The notes: generated by a model from the letters alone, not told the origin. A DNA stretch of 64,000 nt from JACKBK01 sp963707275 (GCA_963707275.1 CAVPPH010000009.1:124001-188000); one strand, 5' to 3'; numbered from the stretch's first letter, positions 10,808 through 20,557 are shown. Numbers and translations are program-made.

Positions 10808-11059
10808 ATGACTCAAATCTGGCCGGAAGGCGCGCCCGTCGATGTTGAGACTGCGGATGGGCTGCCGATCGCTTTTCGCTGGCAACAGCGGCAACGGGTG
10901 CAGACCATCGTCGAGCAATGGATTGTCCACGACGAGTGGTGGCGGGACGAGATCTGGCGGCACTACTACCAGATCGAGACCGCCAGCGCGCTGTTGTGCG
11001 TCCTGTATCGCGATCTTCTGACCGGCGCCTGGTTCCTGGAACGAATCGATTACGATTAG
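10808..11059 (+). CDS. DUF6504-like small protein of the mutasome cassette
   Basis: The 83-residue protein has PVDVETADGLPIAFRWQQ, then VQTIVEQWIVHDEWW, then a Trp/Tyr-rich centre (DEIWRHYYQIET) and LYRDLLTGAWFLERIYD-type end (seen as AWFLERIDYD). This is the DUF6504 pattern, a small protein commonly coded between imuB and dnaE2. The fold is likely a compact beta barrel; biochemical role is unknown. It lies in the same operon as imuA, imuB and dnaE2, 32 bp before dnaE2. No strong ribosome binding site precedes the ATG. Confidence 0.7.
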   Translation: MTQIWPEGAPVDVETADGLPIAFRWQQRQRVQTIVEQWIVHDEWWRDEIWRHYYQIETASALLCVLYRDLLTGAWFLERIDYD

Positions 11060-11091
11060 GCGCCACCTGCGACCTGCCACTTGCCACTCTC

Positions 11092-14000
11092 TTGTATATC
11101 GAACTTCATTGTCACTCCTGTTTCTCACTGCTGGACGGCGTCTCCCGGCCCGAGGCGCTGGCGGCACGCGCTGCCGCGCTGGAGATGCCCGCGCTGGCGT
11201 TGACCGACCACGACGCGCTGTATGGTGCGGTGGCCTTCTGGCGCGCCGCGAGGGAAGCGGGGGTGAAGCCGGTGTTTGGGGTGGAGATGACGGTGGAGGA
11301 TGTTCTGCCTCGGCGGGGAGTCGCGCTTACGAGGGGGTCTCACCCTCACCCCAGCCCTCTCCCTCAGGGAGAGGGAGCCAGTAGTCCGGTTCCCCTTTCC
11401 CTCGGGGGGAGAGGGGCCAGGGGTGAGGGGCGGGCGCACTTTCACGCGACTCTCCTTGCCGAGGATGATACCGGCTATGCCAGCCTCAGCAAGCTCGTCA
11501 CCGCGGCGCGTATGCGTTGCCAGAAGGGAGAGGCGCTGGCTACTTGGGACGATCTGGCGCAGTACAGCACGGGGGTGATCGCACTGACTGGCTGCCGGCA
11601 AGGCATTGTGGCGCAGCATCTGCTGGCAAGGGACGAGGTCGGAGCGCTGCGGGTCGCACAGGATCTGCGATCGCTCTTCGGCAAAGATCGCTTTTTCGTC
11701 GAGCTTCAGCGCCAGCTACAGCCTGGCGATGAGCGGTTGGTGCAGGGGCTGCTGCGGGTGGCAGAGCAGGCAGGCGCGCCGGTGGTGGCTACCAACAACG
11801 TCCACTATGCCGAGCGGGCCGGCCACCGCTTGCACGACGTGCTGACCGCGATCCGCAGCCATGCCACGCTGGACGCCAGCGCCATGCAGCGGCGCGGCAA
11901 CAGCGAGGCGTATCTCAAGAGCGCTGCTGAGATGGCGCGCCTTTTCGCTGACAGGCCCGATGCGCTGCGGCGGACAGTCGAGATCGCCGAACGCTGCAAC
12001 GTCACCATGCGCCGCGGCGTGCAGGACCTGCCGCTGTTTCACACCGGACCAGTATCACAGCAGGAGTATCTGCGCTCACTTTGCCGGCAAGCGTTGGCAG
12101 AACGCTATGGCCCTGATCCCGCTGAACGTGTGCAACGGATGCTACAGCACGAGCTGGCAGTCATCGAGCAGCTTACGCTTACCAACTACTTCCTGATCGT
12201 CTGGGACATCATGCGTTTTGCGCGCGAGCAGGGCATCCGCTGCCAGGGACGCGGTTCGGCAGCCAACTCGCTGGTGGCCTACCTGCTGGGCATCACGCCC
12301 ATCGACCCGCTGGCGCACGATCTGGTCTTCGAGCGTTTTCTCTCAGCCGAACGGCCCACGACTCCTGACATCGACATCGACTTCCAGGCCGACCGGCGCG
12401 AGGAGGTGATTCAGTATATCTACGCGCGCTATGGCCGCGAGCATGCTGCGATGGCCTGCACCTTCGTCACCTACCGCCAGCGCAGCGCTGTGCGCGACGT
12501 GGCCAAGACGCTGGACTTCCCGTCCGACCTGATCGACGCGCTGGCCAATGCCGCTGACCGCCGCGGGCTGGCAGAGGCGTGGGGGGAGTTGTGGGGTGGA
12601 GGGGGGAAGGAGAGGGGGAGAGAGGGAGAGGAAGGGAAAGGAAGGAAAGGAAACAATGCTGGTGTTGTCAGTGTGTCCAAAACTAACCATTCACCATCCA
12701 CCATTCACCATTCACCAATTTCCCAACCCAGCCCCCAGCCCCCAATCCCCAATCCCCAGTCCCTACCCCCCACCCCCCACCCCCCGCTCGACCGCCGCAC
12801 GTGGCAATTGTTGCTGCATCTGTGTCAGGAGATCATGGGGCTGCCGCGCCATTTGGGGATTCACAACGGCGGGTTTGTGGTCAGCCGGCGGCCGCTGTCT
12901 GAGATCGCGCCGCTGGAACCGGCCAGCATGGACGCGCGCACGGTGGTGCAGTGGGACAAGGAGTCGCTGGAGGACGCGAGGTCTGGTCAAGATCGACGTG
13001 CTTGGGCTGCGGATGCTGTCGGTATTGGAGGAGACGGTGGGGTGGATCGGGGAGGAAGCAGAGGAAGGAAAAGAGGGAAATGAGGGAAAGAAGGGGGAGA
13101 GGGGGAGAGAGGGGGGCGGAGAGAGAGTGAGAGTTGAACTGGACCGGCTGACGTTCGACGATCCGGCGGTGTATGCGATGCTGTCGCAGGGTGACACGGT
13201 GGGGGTGTTTCAGGTCGAGTCGCGCGCGCAGGCGCAGTTGCTGCCCCGGATGCGGCCACGCAACTTTGCCGACCTGGTGGTGGAGATCAGTCTGATCCGC
13301 CCGGGTCCGGTCCAGGCTGGCATGGTGCATCCCTACCTGCGGCGGCGGCTGGGCGAGGAGCCGGTCACCTATCTGCACCCTTCGCTGGAGCCAGCCCTGC
13401 GCGACACGCTGGGTGTGGTTATCTTCCAGGAGCAGGTGCTGAAGGTGGCGCAGGCGCTGGCCGGCTTCAGCGGCGGTCAAGGTGAGCTGTTGCGCCGGGC
13501 GCTGGGCCGCAAGGATGGCGACGCGGAGATGGCGCGCCTGCAGCAGGTGTTTGTGGCGGGCGCAACGCAGCGGGGCGTGTCCACGGCCGTGGCCGAGCAA
13601 GTGTTTCGGCAACTGGAAGCCTTCGGCAGTTACTCCTTTGCCAAGAGCCATGCAGCCGCGTTCGCCGTCATCGTCTACCAGTCGGCCTGGCTGAAGCGCA
13701 CCCATCCTGTGCCTTTCTACGTCGCACTGCTCAACAACCAGCCCATGGGGTTTTGGAGCCAGTGCGGTGCTGGTCAACGACGCCCGCCACCACGGGATCG
13801 CGATCCTGCCGGCCGATGTCAACGAAAGCGCAGTGCACTACGTACCGGAAGACCGGAGCATCCGTATCGGCCTGGCGATGGTCAAGAGACTGGGCGAGAT
13901 CGGCGCCGAGCGCATCGTTGCTGCCCGCGCGGATCGTCCGTTTACGTCGCTGCTGGATTTCTGCCGGCGCACCCGGCTGCCGCGCTTGCTGGTCGAGAAT

Positions 14001-14594
14001 TTGATCGTGGCGGGGGCGTTGGACGAGGTTGAGAACAGGGGAGGAGAAGGGAAAGGAAGGAAAGGATCAGAGGAGAGGGCGAGAGGGCGAGAGGGAGAGG
14101 GGAGGCGGGGGTTGCTTTGGCAGCTTGGCTTGCTGCATTATGAGGAGGAGACGCTGTTGGTTGGGGAGAGACCGGAGCCTGCGCCTGAGGAACTGCCGCC
14201 CTTGCAGCCGTTGGAGGCCATGGCCGGCGAACTGCGCGTCATGGGCGTGTCAGCCGGCGAGCATGTGATGACGTTTCACCGCGAGGCTGTGCGCAAGGCC
14301 GGCATGTTGAGCAGCCGTGACCTGGCACAGTGCCGCGAGGGCGCGCTGGTCTGGGTAGCCGGGCAGGTAACGGTCATCCAGTCGCCGCCGACTGCCAAAG
14401 GTTTTATGTTCGTCACGCTGGAGGACGAGTTCAGCATGATGAACATCATCGTCGCGCCGGATATCGTCGCCAGATACCGGCGCATCTGGCGTCACTCACC
14501 GCTGCTGGCCGTGCAGGGGCGCGTCCAGCGCCAGGGACCGGTGATCAACCTGCTGGCAGTCCGACCATGGCGCTGGCGCGACCGTGGCGGCTGA
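11092..14594 (+). CDS. dnaE2: Error-prone DNA polymerase DnaE2/ImuC (two frameshifts, several inserted low-complexity loops)
   Basis: This is a C-family polymerase. It starts with the PHP domain (ELHCHSCFSLLDG, residues 4-16; LALTDHDALYGAV). The catalytic site is PDIDIDFQADRREE near residue 425, with RGSAANSLVAYLLGI before it. Later come LVKIDVLGLRML, LIRPGPVQAGMVHPYL, FQEQVLKVAQALAGFS and FAKSHAAAFAVI, and a C-terminal OB fold (GALVWVAGQVTVIQSPP). I chose TTG at 11092 because the family begins M-Y-x-E-L-H-C-H-S. Frame changes lie near 12980 and near 13757. The protein of about 1165 residues is some 100 longer than usual because of in-frame insertions at 11339-11430, 12580-12786, 13049-13132 and 14031-14110. 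It performs SOS-induced translesion synthesis with ImuA and ImuB. Confidence 0.85.
11339..11430. repeat. Palindromic dispersed-type repeat inserted in the PHP domain of dnaE2
   Basis: The left half begins CTCACCCTCACCCCAGCCCT and the right half ends with the inverse, GGGGCCAGGGGTGAGGGG; internal arms CTCTCCCT and AGGGAGAG also pair. This is the type of intergenic palindrome known to translate as LTPALSLREREP-like peptides in many annotations. Here it lies in frame between VEMTVEDV and HFHATLLAED of the PHP domain and adds about 30 residues. Confidence 0.65.
12580..12786. repeat. GA-rich tract plus CCATTCACC / CCCCAATC tandem tract inside dnaE2
   Basis: On the sense strand 12580-12655 is almost pure purine (GGGGGGAAGGAGAGGG style). 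At 12685-12786 degenerate repeats of CCATTCACCATTCACC and CAGCCCCCAATCCCCAATCC follow. The whole is open in the dnaE2 frame and separates two conserved polymerase blocks (LANAADRRGLAEAW and RTWQLLLHLCQEIMGLP). Confidence 0.7.
13049..13132. repeat. GA-rich low-complexity insert in dnaE2
   Basis: A purine-only style tract (GAGGAAGGAAAAGAGGGAAA and following) encodes a Glu/Gly/Lys/Arg-only linker between VLEETVGWIG and VELDRLTFDD, two conserved blocks of the polymerase. Confidence 0.65.
14031..14110. repeat. Third GA-rich low-complexity insert in dnaE2
   Basis: AGGGGAGGAGAAGGGAAAGG and similar words fill about 80 bp after NLIVAGALDEVE, with the reading frame of the C-terminal part kept open through it. 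Confidence 0.65.
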
Positions 14595-14613
14595 GCTTCC
14601 CAGTTGGATATCC

Positions 14614-14648
14614 CAAAAAAACAAAGCCGGCTTCCACAGGAAGCCGGA
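14614..14648 (-). terminator. Intrinsic terminator of tRNA-Met
   Basis: Read on the minus strand, CCGGCTTCC pairs with GGAAGCCGG (arms 14639-14647 and 14627-14635) and is followed by CTTTGTTTTTTT. It lies 14 bp beyond the tRNA-Met 3' end and 20 bp beyond the end of the convergent dnaE2. Confidence 0.8.
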
Positions 14649-14661
14649 TCTTCGATCAGTG

Positions 14662-14736
14662 TGGCGACGGGTGGGCTCGAACCACCGACCTAGAGATTAT
14701 GAAGTCCCTCGCTCTGGCCGCCTGAGCTACGTCGCC
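14662..14736 (-). tRNA. tRNA-Met (CAT), elongator, one extra base in the anticodon loop
   Basis: The cloverleaf has acceptor arms GGCGACG/CGTCGCC, D arm GCTC/GAGC, T arm with GGTTCGAGCC and anticodon stem AGGGA/TCTCT. The anticodon loop reads CTTCATAA, eight bases where elongator tRNA-Met has CTCATAA. The extra T (or C) would be harmful in a real tRNA and is best explained as a sequencing insertion. CCA is not encoded. Confidence 0.85.
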
Positions 14737-14742
14737 ATATGC

Positions 14743-14773
14743 AGATGGCTGACAGGGAGCCTGTCAGCCATCT
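14743..14773. terminator. Perfect 14-bp hairpin between tRNA-Met and tRNA-fMet
   Basis: AGATGGCTGACAGG and CCTGTCAGCCATCT flank a GAG loop. It starts 5 bp beyond the fMet 3' end on the minus strand. There is no T-run after it on that strand, so it may terminate weakly or act as a processing hairpin. Confidence 0.5.
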
Positions 14774-14778
14774 TTAGG

Positions 14779-14850
14779 TAGCGGGGGCAGGACTCGAACC
14801 TGCGGCCTTCGGGTTATGAGCCCGACGAGCTGCCACTGCTCCACCCCGCA
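14779..14850 (-). tRNA. Initiator tRNA-fMet (CAT)
   Basis: The anticodon stem-loop is TCGGG-CTCATAA-CCCGA, with the three G-C pairs typical of initiators. The acceptor stem GCGGGG/CCCCGC has an unpaired 1:72 position (T and T in the DNA), the other initiator hallmark. CCA is not encoded. Total length is 72 bases with a short D loop. Confidence 0.88.
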
Positions 14851-14891
14851 TCACTTCAAGCTATTATACGCAGTTTCACGAGCGAGTCAAA

Positions 14892-15278
14892 CTACTGGGG
14901 GCCGAAGAATCGCTGCTGCCACTGTTGCCAGTAGGGCGCTGGCTCGACCGGCGCCGGCGCATTGGCGACCAGCGGGTCATCGTTGCGTCCGATCACCCAG
15001 ACTGCAACCTCGTTGGGAAAGCCCCAGCCCAGGTCGCGATGCGCTCGTTCGATGACGTACTGGTCGGTCTTGACGTACTCGCGGTAGTCGCGATTGCGCT
15101 CAACCTGTTGCTGAGCGAGCTTGACCTCGTTCTGCCACATGTCCACCTCAGCCTGTAGCTCGCGCGCCTTGATCACCCGATTGGTGTAGCCAAACATGAA
15201 CAGCGTCACGAAGACTATCACCACGGCGACGGCGACTTGCAGGGGATTGAGATGGAGGCGGGCTGGTTTCTTGGGCAC
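14892..15278 (-). CDS. FtsB/DivIC-like septum formation initiator protein
   Basis: The 128-residue protein has one membrane segment (about residues 13-32, VAVAVVIVFVTLFMFG) after a short basic N-terminus. A coiled coil follows (about 35-70, IKARELQAEVDMWQNEV) and then YVKTDQYVIERAHRDLGWGFPNE, the pattern of the FtsB/DivIC family. Such proteins link FtsL and FtsQ in the divisome. The C-terminal tail ends in WQQWQQRFFGPQ. It lies alone between tRNA genes on the same strand. Confidence 0.7.
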   Translation of the reverse strand: MPKKPARLHLNPLQVAVAVVIVFVTLFMFGYTNRVIKARELQAEVDMWQNEVKLAQQQVERNRDYREYVKTDQYVIERAHRDLGWGFPNEVAVWVIGRNDDPLVANAPAPVEPAPYWQQWQQRFFGPQ

Positions 15279-15312
15279 AGGTCCCTCCGCGCAGCGTTAA
15301 CCCTGAGATGGC

Positions 15313-15341
15313 AAGTCCCAGATGACTGTCATCTGGGACTT
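15313..15341. terminator. Perfect 13-bp hairpin between tRNA-Leu and the FtsB-like gene
   Basis: AAGTCCCAGATGA and TCATCTGGGACTT flank a CTG loop. It lies 15 bp beyond the 3' end of tRNA-Leu. The T-run is short, so terminator function is probable but not certain. Confidence 0.5.
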
Positions 15342-15355
15342 CTACGTTGATCTTC

Positions 15356-15442
<87 letters not shown>

Positions 15443-15498
15443 TTGATGAATGCAATTCTACCATTCACGGTCTGCTTTGTCAAACCAGTTTCACAGGT

Positions 15499-17149
15499 TC
15501 ATTGACCATCGCTGGCTGGCATCTGGTCTGTCAGCATATACCAGCGGTCCGCCGTGCGGAAGCGTTCCCACGGTTCGTTCAACCGGCCCACCGTCACGTC
15601 GTGGACGGCGTCACTGACGCCGTAGTTGTAGACCTCGAAATATAGCGGCAGAGCCGGCAGTTCATCGGCAAACAGCCGCTGGAACTCGGTGTAGAGCTGG
15701 ATTCGGCGCCCCTGGTCGGTGGTCGAGCGACCTTCCTCCATCAGCTCATCTGCCGCGGCGATTGCTCCAGCCGGTGTAGTTCTGCCCGTTGGTGATCTGC
15801 GTCGAGTGCCAGATGGGGTAGGGATCAGGGTCGCCGGCCAGTTGCCAGTGGGTAATGGCGGCCTGAAAATTGCGCTGGCTCAGGTGATCGGTGGCCAGGC
15901 TGACCAGGTTGACCTCCTGCGGTTTGGCCCACACGCCGATGGCCTTCCACTGTTCTGCCAGTGCGGTCAGCAGGACGGGATCGTCCCCTAGCAGCGTGAA
16001 GGAAAGACTGAAATCGCCCCGGTCGCGCACGCCGTCGCCATCGCTGTCCACCCAGCCCGCCTCGGTGAGCAATTCGTTGGCCTGGGCGACGTCGGTGGCC
16101 GGGCGAGGCGGCGCGGCGTAGGCCCATGTGCCCGGCATGATCGGCCCGTCAGCCGGGATGGCCTGGCCGTTGACGACGGTTTCCAGCAGCGATGGCACGT
16201 CCAGCGCCAGTCCCAGCGCCTGCCGCACCGGCTTTTCAGCCAGGAAGGCGACATTGGGATCGGTGAGGTTGAAGAAGAGCAGCGTTTCGTTGGCCAGGGG
16301 CGCGGACAGGACCTCCATCGTATCGCTGGCCTGGGCGGCGGGCAGGTCTTGCGGCAGGATGCGGCTGACCCCGTCCACTTCGCCGGCCTGAAATGCGGCG
16401 AACGCACTGGCGTAGTCCGGGTAGAAGCGAAACTCCATCCCGTCCAGTAGCGGTGCAACGCCGTTCCAGTAAGGGCTTGGCTCAAGCCGCGCGCCCAACG
16501 CGTTGATCTCGCTCAGCCGCCACGGGCCGGTGCCCACCGGCTCCAGGTTCAGCATCGACTGAGGCATGTCGGCCACCGCCACGTTCTTCCAGAGATGCTC
16601 AGGCAACATGCCGATGGTGTTTTCCGACAGGAAGGAGGCCAGCGGCTGCTGCAGGCGGAAGCGGACCGTTGTCTCGTCCACCTTCTCGGCGGTGACACTG
16701 CTCCAGAGCTGTGACAGGTAGGTAGACGCCGGCTGGCCGGCCTGCGCAAATTCCTGCGATTGGAGCACGCCTACGGTGAAGATCACGTCGTCAGCCGTGA
16801 AGGGTGCGCCATCGTGCCAGCGGGCATCGCTGCGCAGCTTGAAGGTGTATTCGGTCTGGTCGGGGCTGATCTCCCAGCTCCCCGCCAGTGCCGGAACCGG
16901 TTCGCCGCGTTCGTTGAGCGCGACAAGTCCCTGGAAGATCACGCCGGTCAGATCCCGGTCCAGGTCGTTGGCGAAGCTGAACAGTGGATTGATGTTGCGC
17001 GGCAGACCTACAACTGCTTCGCGATACACCCCGCCTTTGGCGGGTGCAGCAACGGTTGTGATCTGGCGCGCGGTGGTGGTGAGGATGGCTGCAAGCAACA
17101 GGATGCCCAAAACGGCGATCACGGCTTGCCAGCGAATTGCCCGTCCCAA
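15499..17149 (-). CDS. Peptide/nickel-type ABC transporter substrate-binding protein (SBP_bac_5, one frameshift)
   Basis: The protein of about 550 residues has an N-terminal signal or anchor (VIAVLGILLLAAILTTTA) and no lipobox cysteine. The SBP_bac_5 pattern is clear: GGVYREAVVGLPRNINPLF, LRSDARWHDGAPFTADDVIF, VGTGPWRLSEI, AFQAGEVDGV and VRQALGLALD. After NGQNYTGWSN the frame changes near 15760 and the last 80 residues continue in another frame (MEEGRSTTDQGRRIQLYTEF to the stop at 15499). No permease or ATPase genes lie next to it, so the substrate is unknown; peptides are the usual ligands of the family. Confidence 0.82.
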
Positions 17150-17229
17150 TGGCTTATCCCTAATACAGACAACGCCGCGTCAACACAGGGTGCGACGCGG
17201 CATAAGAAGCGAGTGCGGCTGATGGAAAA

Positions 17230-17448
17230 CTAGGCGACCGACACGGTGATCAAGGCGACCAGGAAGAAGACAGCGCTGACAGCCACGGTCAGATTGAAGA
17301 GCGTGCGCTCGAAACCGCGCTTGCTGGTTTTGAAGCTGGTATCGCCGCCGAACATGGCGCCCGCGCCCATGCCTTTTGCCTGTACAGTAACCAGACCGAT
17401 CAGCGTGATGCCAAGAATGATTTGAACGACGTAGAGAACTGATGTCAC
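17230..17448 (-). CDS. secG: Preprotein translocase subunit SecG
   Basis: The 72-residue protein has two membrane helices (about residues 3-21 and 52-70) around a cytoplasmic loop with GMGAGAMFGGDTS, the SecG signature. It assists SecYE during protein export. It lies 80 bp downstream of the binding-protein gene start on the same strand but is transcribed separately in most genomes. Confidence 0.9.
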   Translation of the reverse strand: MTSVLYVVQIILGITLIGLVTVQAKGMGAGAMFGGDTSFKTSKRGFERTLFNLTVAVSAVFFLVALITVSVA

Positions 17449-17535
17449 GTTTTGTTTGCCTCCGAGTTAGCTGGCGAGGATTATAGCACGACCGCTGCGC
17501 GCCGCAAAATGCAGCGGTCACCGTGGCGGCGGAAA

Positions 17536-17594
17536 CAGTTGGTAGTAGGCGCTTCAGCGCCGTTTGAGGGCGCTGAAGCGCCTACTACCAACTG
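17536..17594. repeat. Long inverted repeat with 26-bp perfect arms
   Basis: The arm starting CAGTTGGTAGTAGGCGCTTC (17536-17561) is matched exactly in inverse at 17569-17594 across a 7-nt loop. It is much longer than a normal terminator stem and may be a small dispersed palindromic element. It sits between secG and the end of the sugar operon. Confidence 0.6.
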
Positions 17595-17624
17595 AACGGG
17601 CCAGCCGTGTACGGCTGGCCCGTT
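17595..17624 (-). terminator. Hairpin at the end of the sugar operon
   Basis: AACGGGCCAGCCGT and ACGGCTGGCCCGTT form a 14-bp stem with almost no loop, 22 bp beyond the DUF1269 stop. With the adjoining long inverted repeat it probably ends transcription of the minus-strand operon. Confidence 0.55.
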
Positions 17625-17646
17625 GTCAACTGTCGAAGATATGCAG

Positions 17647-18170
17647 TTACTCGTTGGCGTGGCCGACGTAGCTGCTGTAGAACTCGTCCATGTCGGCTTC
17701 GGCTTCCTCGGTGATCTCGAATTCCAGCAACTCGCCGGGGCCTTGCTGAATCGAGGATCGGAGGAGATCCATATGTTCGGTCTTGATCTTGCCGAACACG
17801 GCTGCCTTGCCGGCATCGAGGCGACTCGCCAACCAACTCGATCCTCTCCTTGGAAATGCCGAAGTCGGCGGCCTTGCCGACGAACGCGCCGGCAACACCG
17901 CCCACCAGCTCCGGCCGCAATCGCCGCGCCGACCGGTCCGCCCAGCACTGCGCCGACCACGATGCCGATCGCGCCGCCGGCAATTGCGCCGCGCCGGGTG
18001 GTGAAGTCCTTGTATTCCTTGACGTGGACCTTGCCTTCCTGGTTCTTGGTGACTAGGACAGCGTCTTCGACTTCGATCAGATGGTCCTTCTCGGCCTTTT
18101 GCATCCGTTTGATGGCTGCGTTGGCTTCGTCCTCAGTGTTGAAGATGACGATACTGATAGTCGTACTCAT
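17647..18170 (-). CDS. DUF1269-type membrane/stress protein (two frameshifts)
   Basis: The protein has about 174 residues. It begins with a ferredoxin-like region (ISIVIFNTEDEANAAIKRM, DAVLVTKNQEGKVHVKE), then a Gly-rich membrane hairpin (AIAGGAIGIVVGAVLGGPVG), then DFGISKERIE, GKAAVFGKIKTEHMDLL and an acidic end. This matches DUF1269-family proteins, which are linked to stress or membrane functions without a known reaction. Frame changes near 17918 and 17840 are needed. Its AAGGAG ribosome binding site overlaps the stop codon of the upstream permease, so it is the last gene of the sugar operon. Confidence 0.65.
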
Positions 18171-18180
18171 GGTCTGCTCC

Positions 18181-19300
18181 TTATCCCTTGACCGATCCGG
18201 CCATCAGACCGCGCACGAAGAAGCGCTGCAGGCTGAAGAAGACGATCAGCGGCACGAGCATCGAGATGAAGGCGCCCGCGGTCAGGACCTGCCAGTCGTT
18301 GCCGCGCGAGCCGACCATTTCGGCGATACGCTGCGTCAGCACCTGCACATCGGGCTTCGACCCGATGAAGATCAGGGCGATCAGGTAGTCGTTCCAGACC
18401 CAGAGGAACTGGAAGATGGCGAACGACGCCAGCGCCGGCACCGACAGCGGCAGCACCAGGCGCATGAAGATGGTGAAGTGCGAGGCGCCATCGATGAAGG
18501 CCGACTCCAGAATCTCGCGCGGCAGGGTGCTGATGTAATTGAACAACAGATAGGACGGCCAGCGGCAGGCCAAAGCCGGTATGCGCCAGCCAGATGCCCA
18601 GGAAGGTGCCGTTAAGGTCCAGCCCCACGTAGAGCTTCAGGATCGGCACCAGCGCGATCTGTAATGGCACGACCAGCAGCGCCACCACCATGATGAACAA
18701 CACCTTGCCGGCCGGGGAACTTCATCCACGCGAATCCATAGGCGGCAAACGCGGCGATCAGGATCGGTATCAGCGTCGCTGGTATCGACACGATGAGGCT
18801 GTTCAGGAACGCGTTGACGAAGTTGTCGCCCTGAACAGTGAGCGTTGAGCCGTCTGGTTGTTTGATCTGGAAGGTCTTGCCTCCCAGCACCTGTCTGGTA
18901 GTTCTCCAGGGTGAAGTCGTGGTTGCCTCTCGTCCACTGCTGTTCCTGAACCACCACCTTGCCGATGCGCTTGTTGCCGATCCAGGTGACGCGGACGTCG
19001 CCGGATGCGATGCCGGCGCGCAGTTCCTCGAACGTTCCGCTGACGCCCTCAAAGGTCATCACGCCGTCGCGATCGAGATCAGCTCCCGGTTGGAATCTCG
19101 GTGACTGTCACCCACTCCTGGTGCGGGAAGATGGTCCACCAGCCAGAGGTCTGGATGTCAAAGCGGGTGCGAAACGAGGAGACGAGCAGGCCAAACGTCG
19201 GGATCGACCAGACCAGCACGATCAGGACCAACGCGACGTTGACAAAGATCGCGCCCCAGGAGACTTTGCGTTTCTTCTTGGTTGCGGTTTGTGCGGTCAT
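18181..19300 (-). CDS. Sugar ABC transporter permease, AglG/MalG type (several frameshifts)
   Basis: The reconstructed protein has about 370 residues. It has an N-terminal membrane segment (IFVNVALVLIVLVWSIPTFGLLVSSF), a periplasmic insertion (TFEGVSGTFEELRAGIASGD to FTLENYRQVLG) typical of the alpha-glucoside AglG branch, membrane segments, and the EAA-type loop ESAFIDGASHFTIFMRLVLP that docks to the ATPase. It ends GLMAGSVKG. At least four frame changes occur between 19090 and 18560. Its ATG overlaps the stop of the upstream permease (ATGA). No ATPase gene is in the locus; a shared MsmK-like ATPase elsewhere is likely. Confidence 0.8.
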
Positions 19301-20443
19301 CAGAACGCCTCCGTTTCGCGGAACTGCTTCAGGTTGTAGATCATCACCGGGATCACGGTGATGAGCAACACGATGGCGATGGCCGTTGCCAGGCCCGAGT
19401 TGCGTGAGGTGAAGTACTCCCGGTAGAACTGGGTAGCGATCACCTGTGTGTCAAACTGGCCGCCCGTCATGACCTGGACGACATCGAAGATCTTCAGCGT
19501 GAAGATCAACACTGTGGTCGTGACGGTGATGATCGTGCCGCTGATATAGGGGATCATGATGCGGAAGAAGACCTGCACCTCGGTGGCGCCGTCCACGCGG
19601 GCCGCTTCGGTGATGTCCGATGGAATGCCCTTGATCGCCGCCGAGAAGAGCACCATTGCGAAGCCGGTCTGTAGCCAGATCATGACCACGATCAGGAAGA
19701 GGTTGTTCCAGCGGTTGGTTGGCGGCTGTCCATGCCTGCGGATTGTTGCCGGTGATGTTGGTATATAGCCAGTTCAGCACGCCGACGTTGGGGTTGATGT
19801 CGTAGATCATGTTCCAGATGACCGCCGCGCCGACCATAGAGATGGCCATCGGCATGAAGATCAGCGCCTTAGCAGTGCGCTCATACTTGCTGCGATCCGC
19901 CAACACGGCAATCAGCAGGCCCAGCACCACGGTGAACAGTGCGCCGAACGGTATCCAGAGCAGAATGTTGTTGCGGAACGCGACGAACATGCTGCGATTG
20001 GTAAAGATCTCAACATAGTTTTGCAGGCCGACGAAGATCTCGCCGTTGCGGTCAAAGAGGCTCAACCGAAACGTCGCAATTGTCGGGTAAAGCAAGTAGA
20101 CGATCAGGATTGCCACGGCTGGCCCGACGAAGACAAACGGCTGTATCTTCGCTCGCCATTCGTCGCCCAGCTTCTCGACCATCCAGTTGGACACGAGATA
20201 GAGTGCGGCTACACCTCCCACGCCCCAGATGATCGCGACGATGGCAACCACTCCTTTGGGCGCGTTGCTGTCGCGCAGGAAGATGAAACCGAGGTAGAGT
20301 CCGATGAAGGTGACAATCGGGACGAAGAGGGAAATCAGAATGCGAACTGTGTTGGTGACCAGCCAGTCCAGCGTTCCGCGGGTTTTCACCTCTTTGTCCC
20401 CCACCGGACGGTGTTTCTCGGTAGGTTCGGTGACTTGTTCCAT
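19300..20443 (-). CDS. Sugar ABC transporter permease, AglF/MalF type (one frameshift)
   Basis: The protein of about 380 residues has three N-terminal membrane helices, then the MalF core (AKALIFMPMAISMVGAAVIW) and, after a frame change near 19715, WLQTGFAMVLFSAAIKGIP and the EAA loop EAARVDGATEVQVFFRIMIP. It ends YNLKQFRETEAF. It forms the membrane channel with the MalG-type partner. AGGAG lies ten bases before the ATG. Confidence 0.85.
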
Positions 20444-20557
20444 TGTTGTCTCTCCTGGTTATGTCGCTCAGGGGGGGCCTCTTTAATACGGTGCTCGTAC
20501 CAGGCCCTTGCAGATCATCAGACTATTCTCCACCGCGTGACAACTTCATGGCAGATT

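Noticed and set aside
11300..14120. Inteins or introns in dnaE2
   Set aside because: DnaE genes are known intein hosts, but the inserts here are 80-210 bp of low complexity or palindrome and lack intein splicing blocks and homing-endonuclease motifs.
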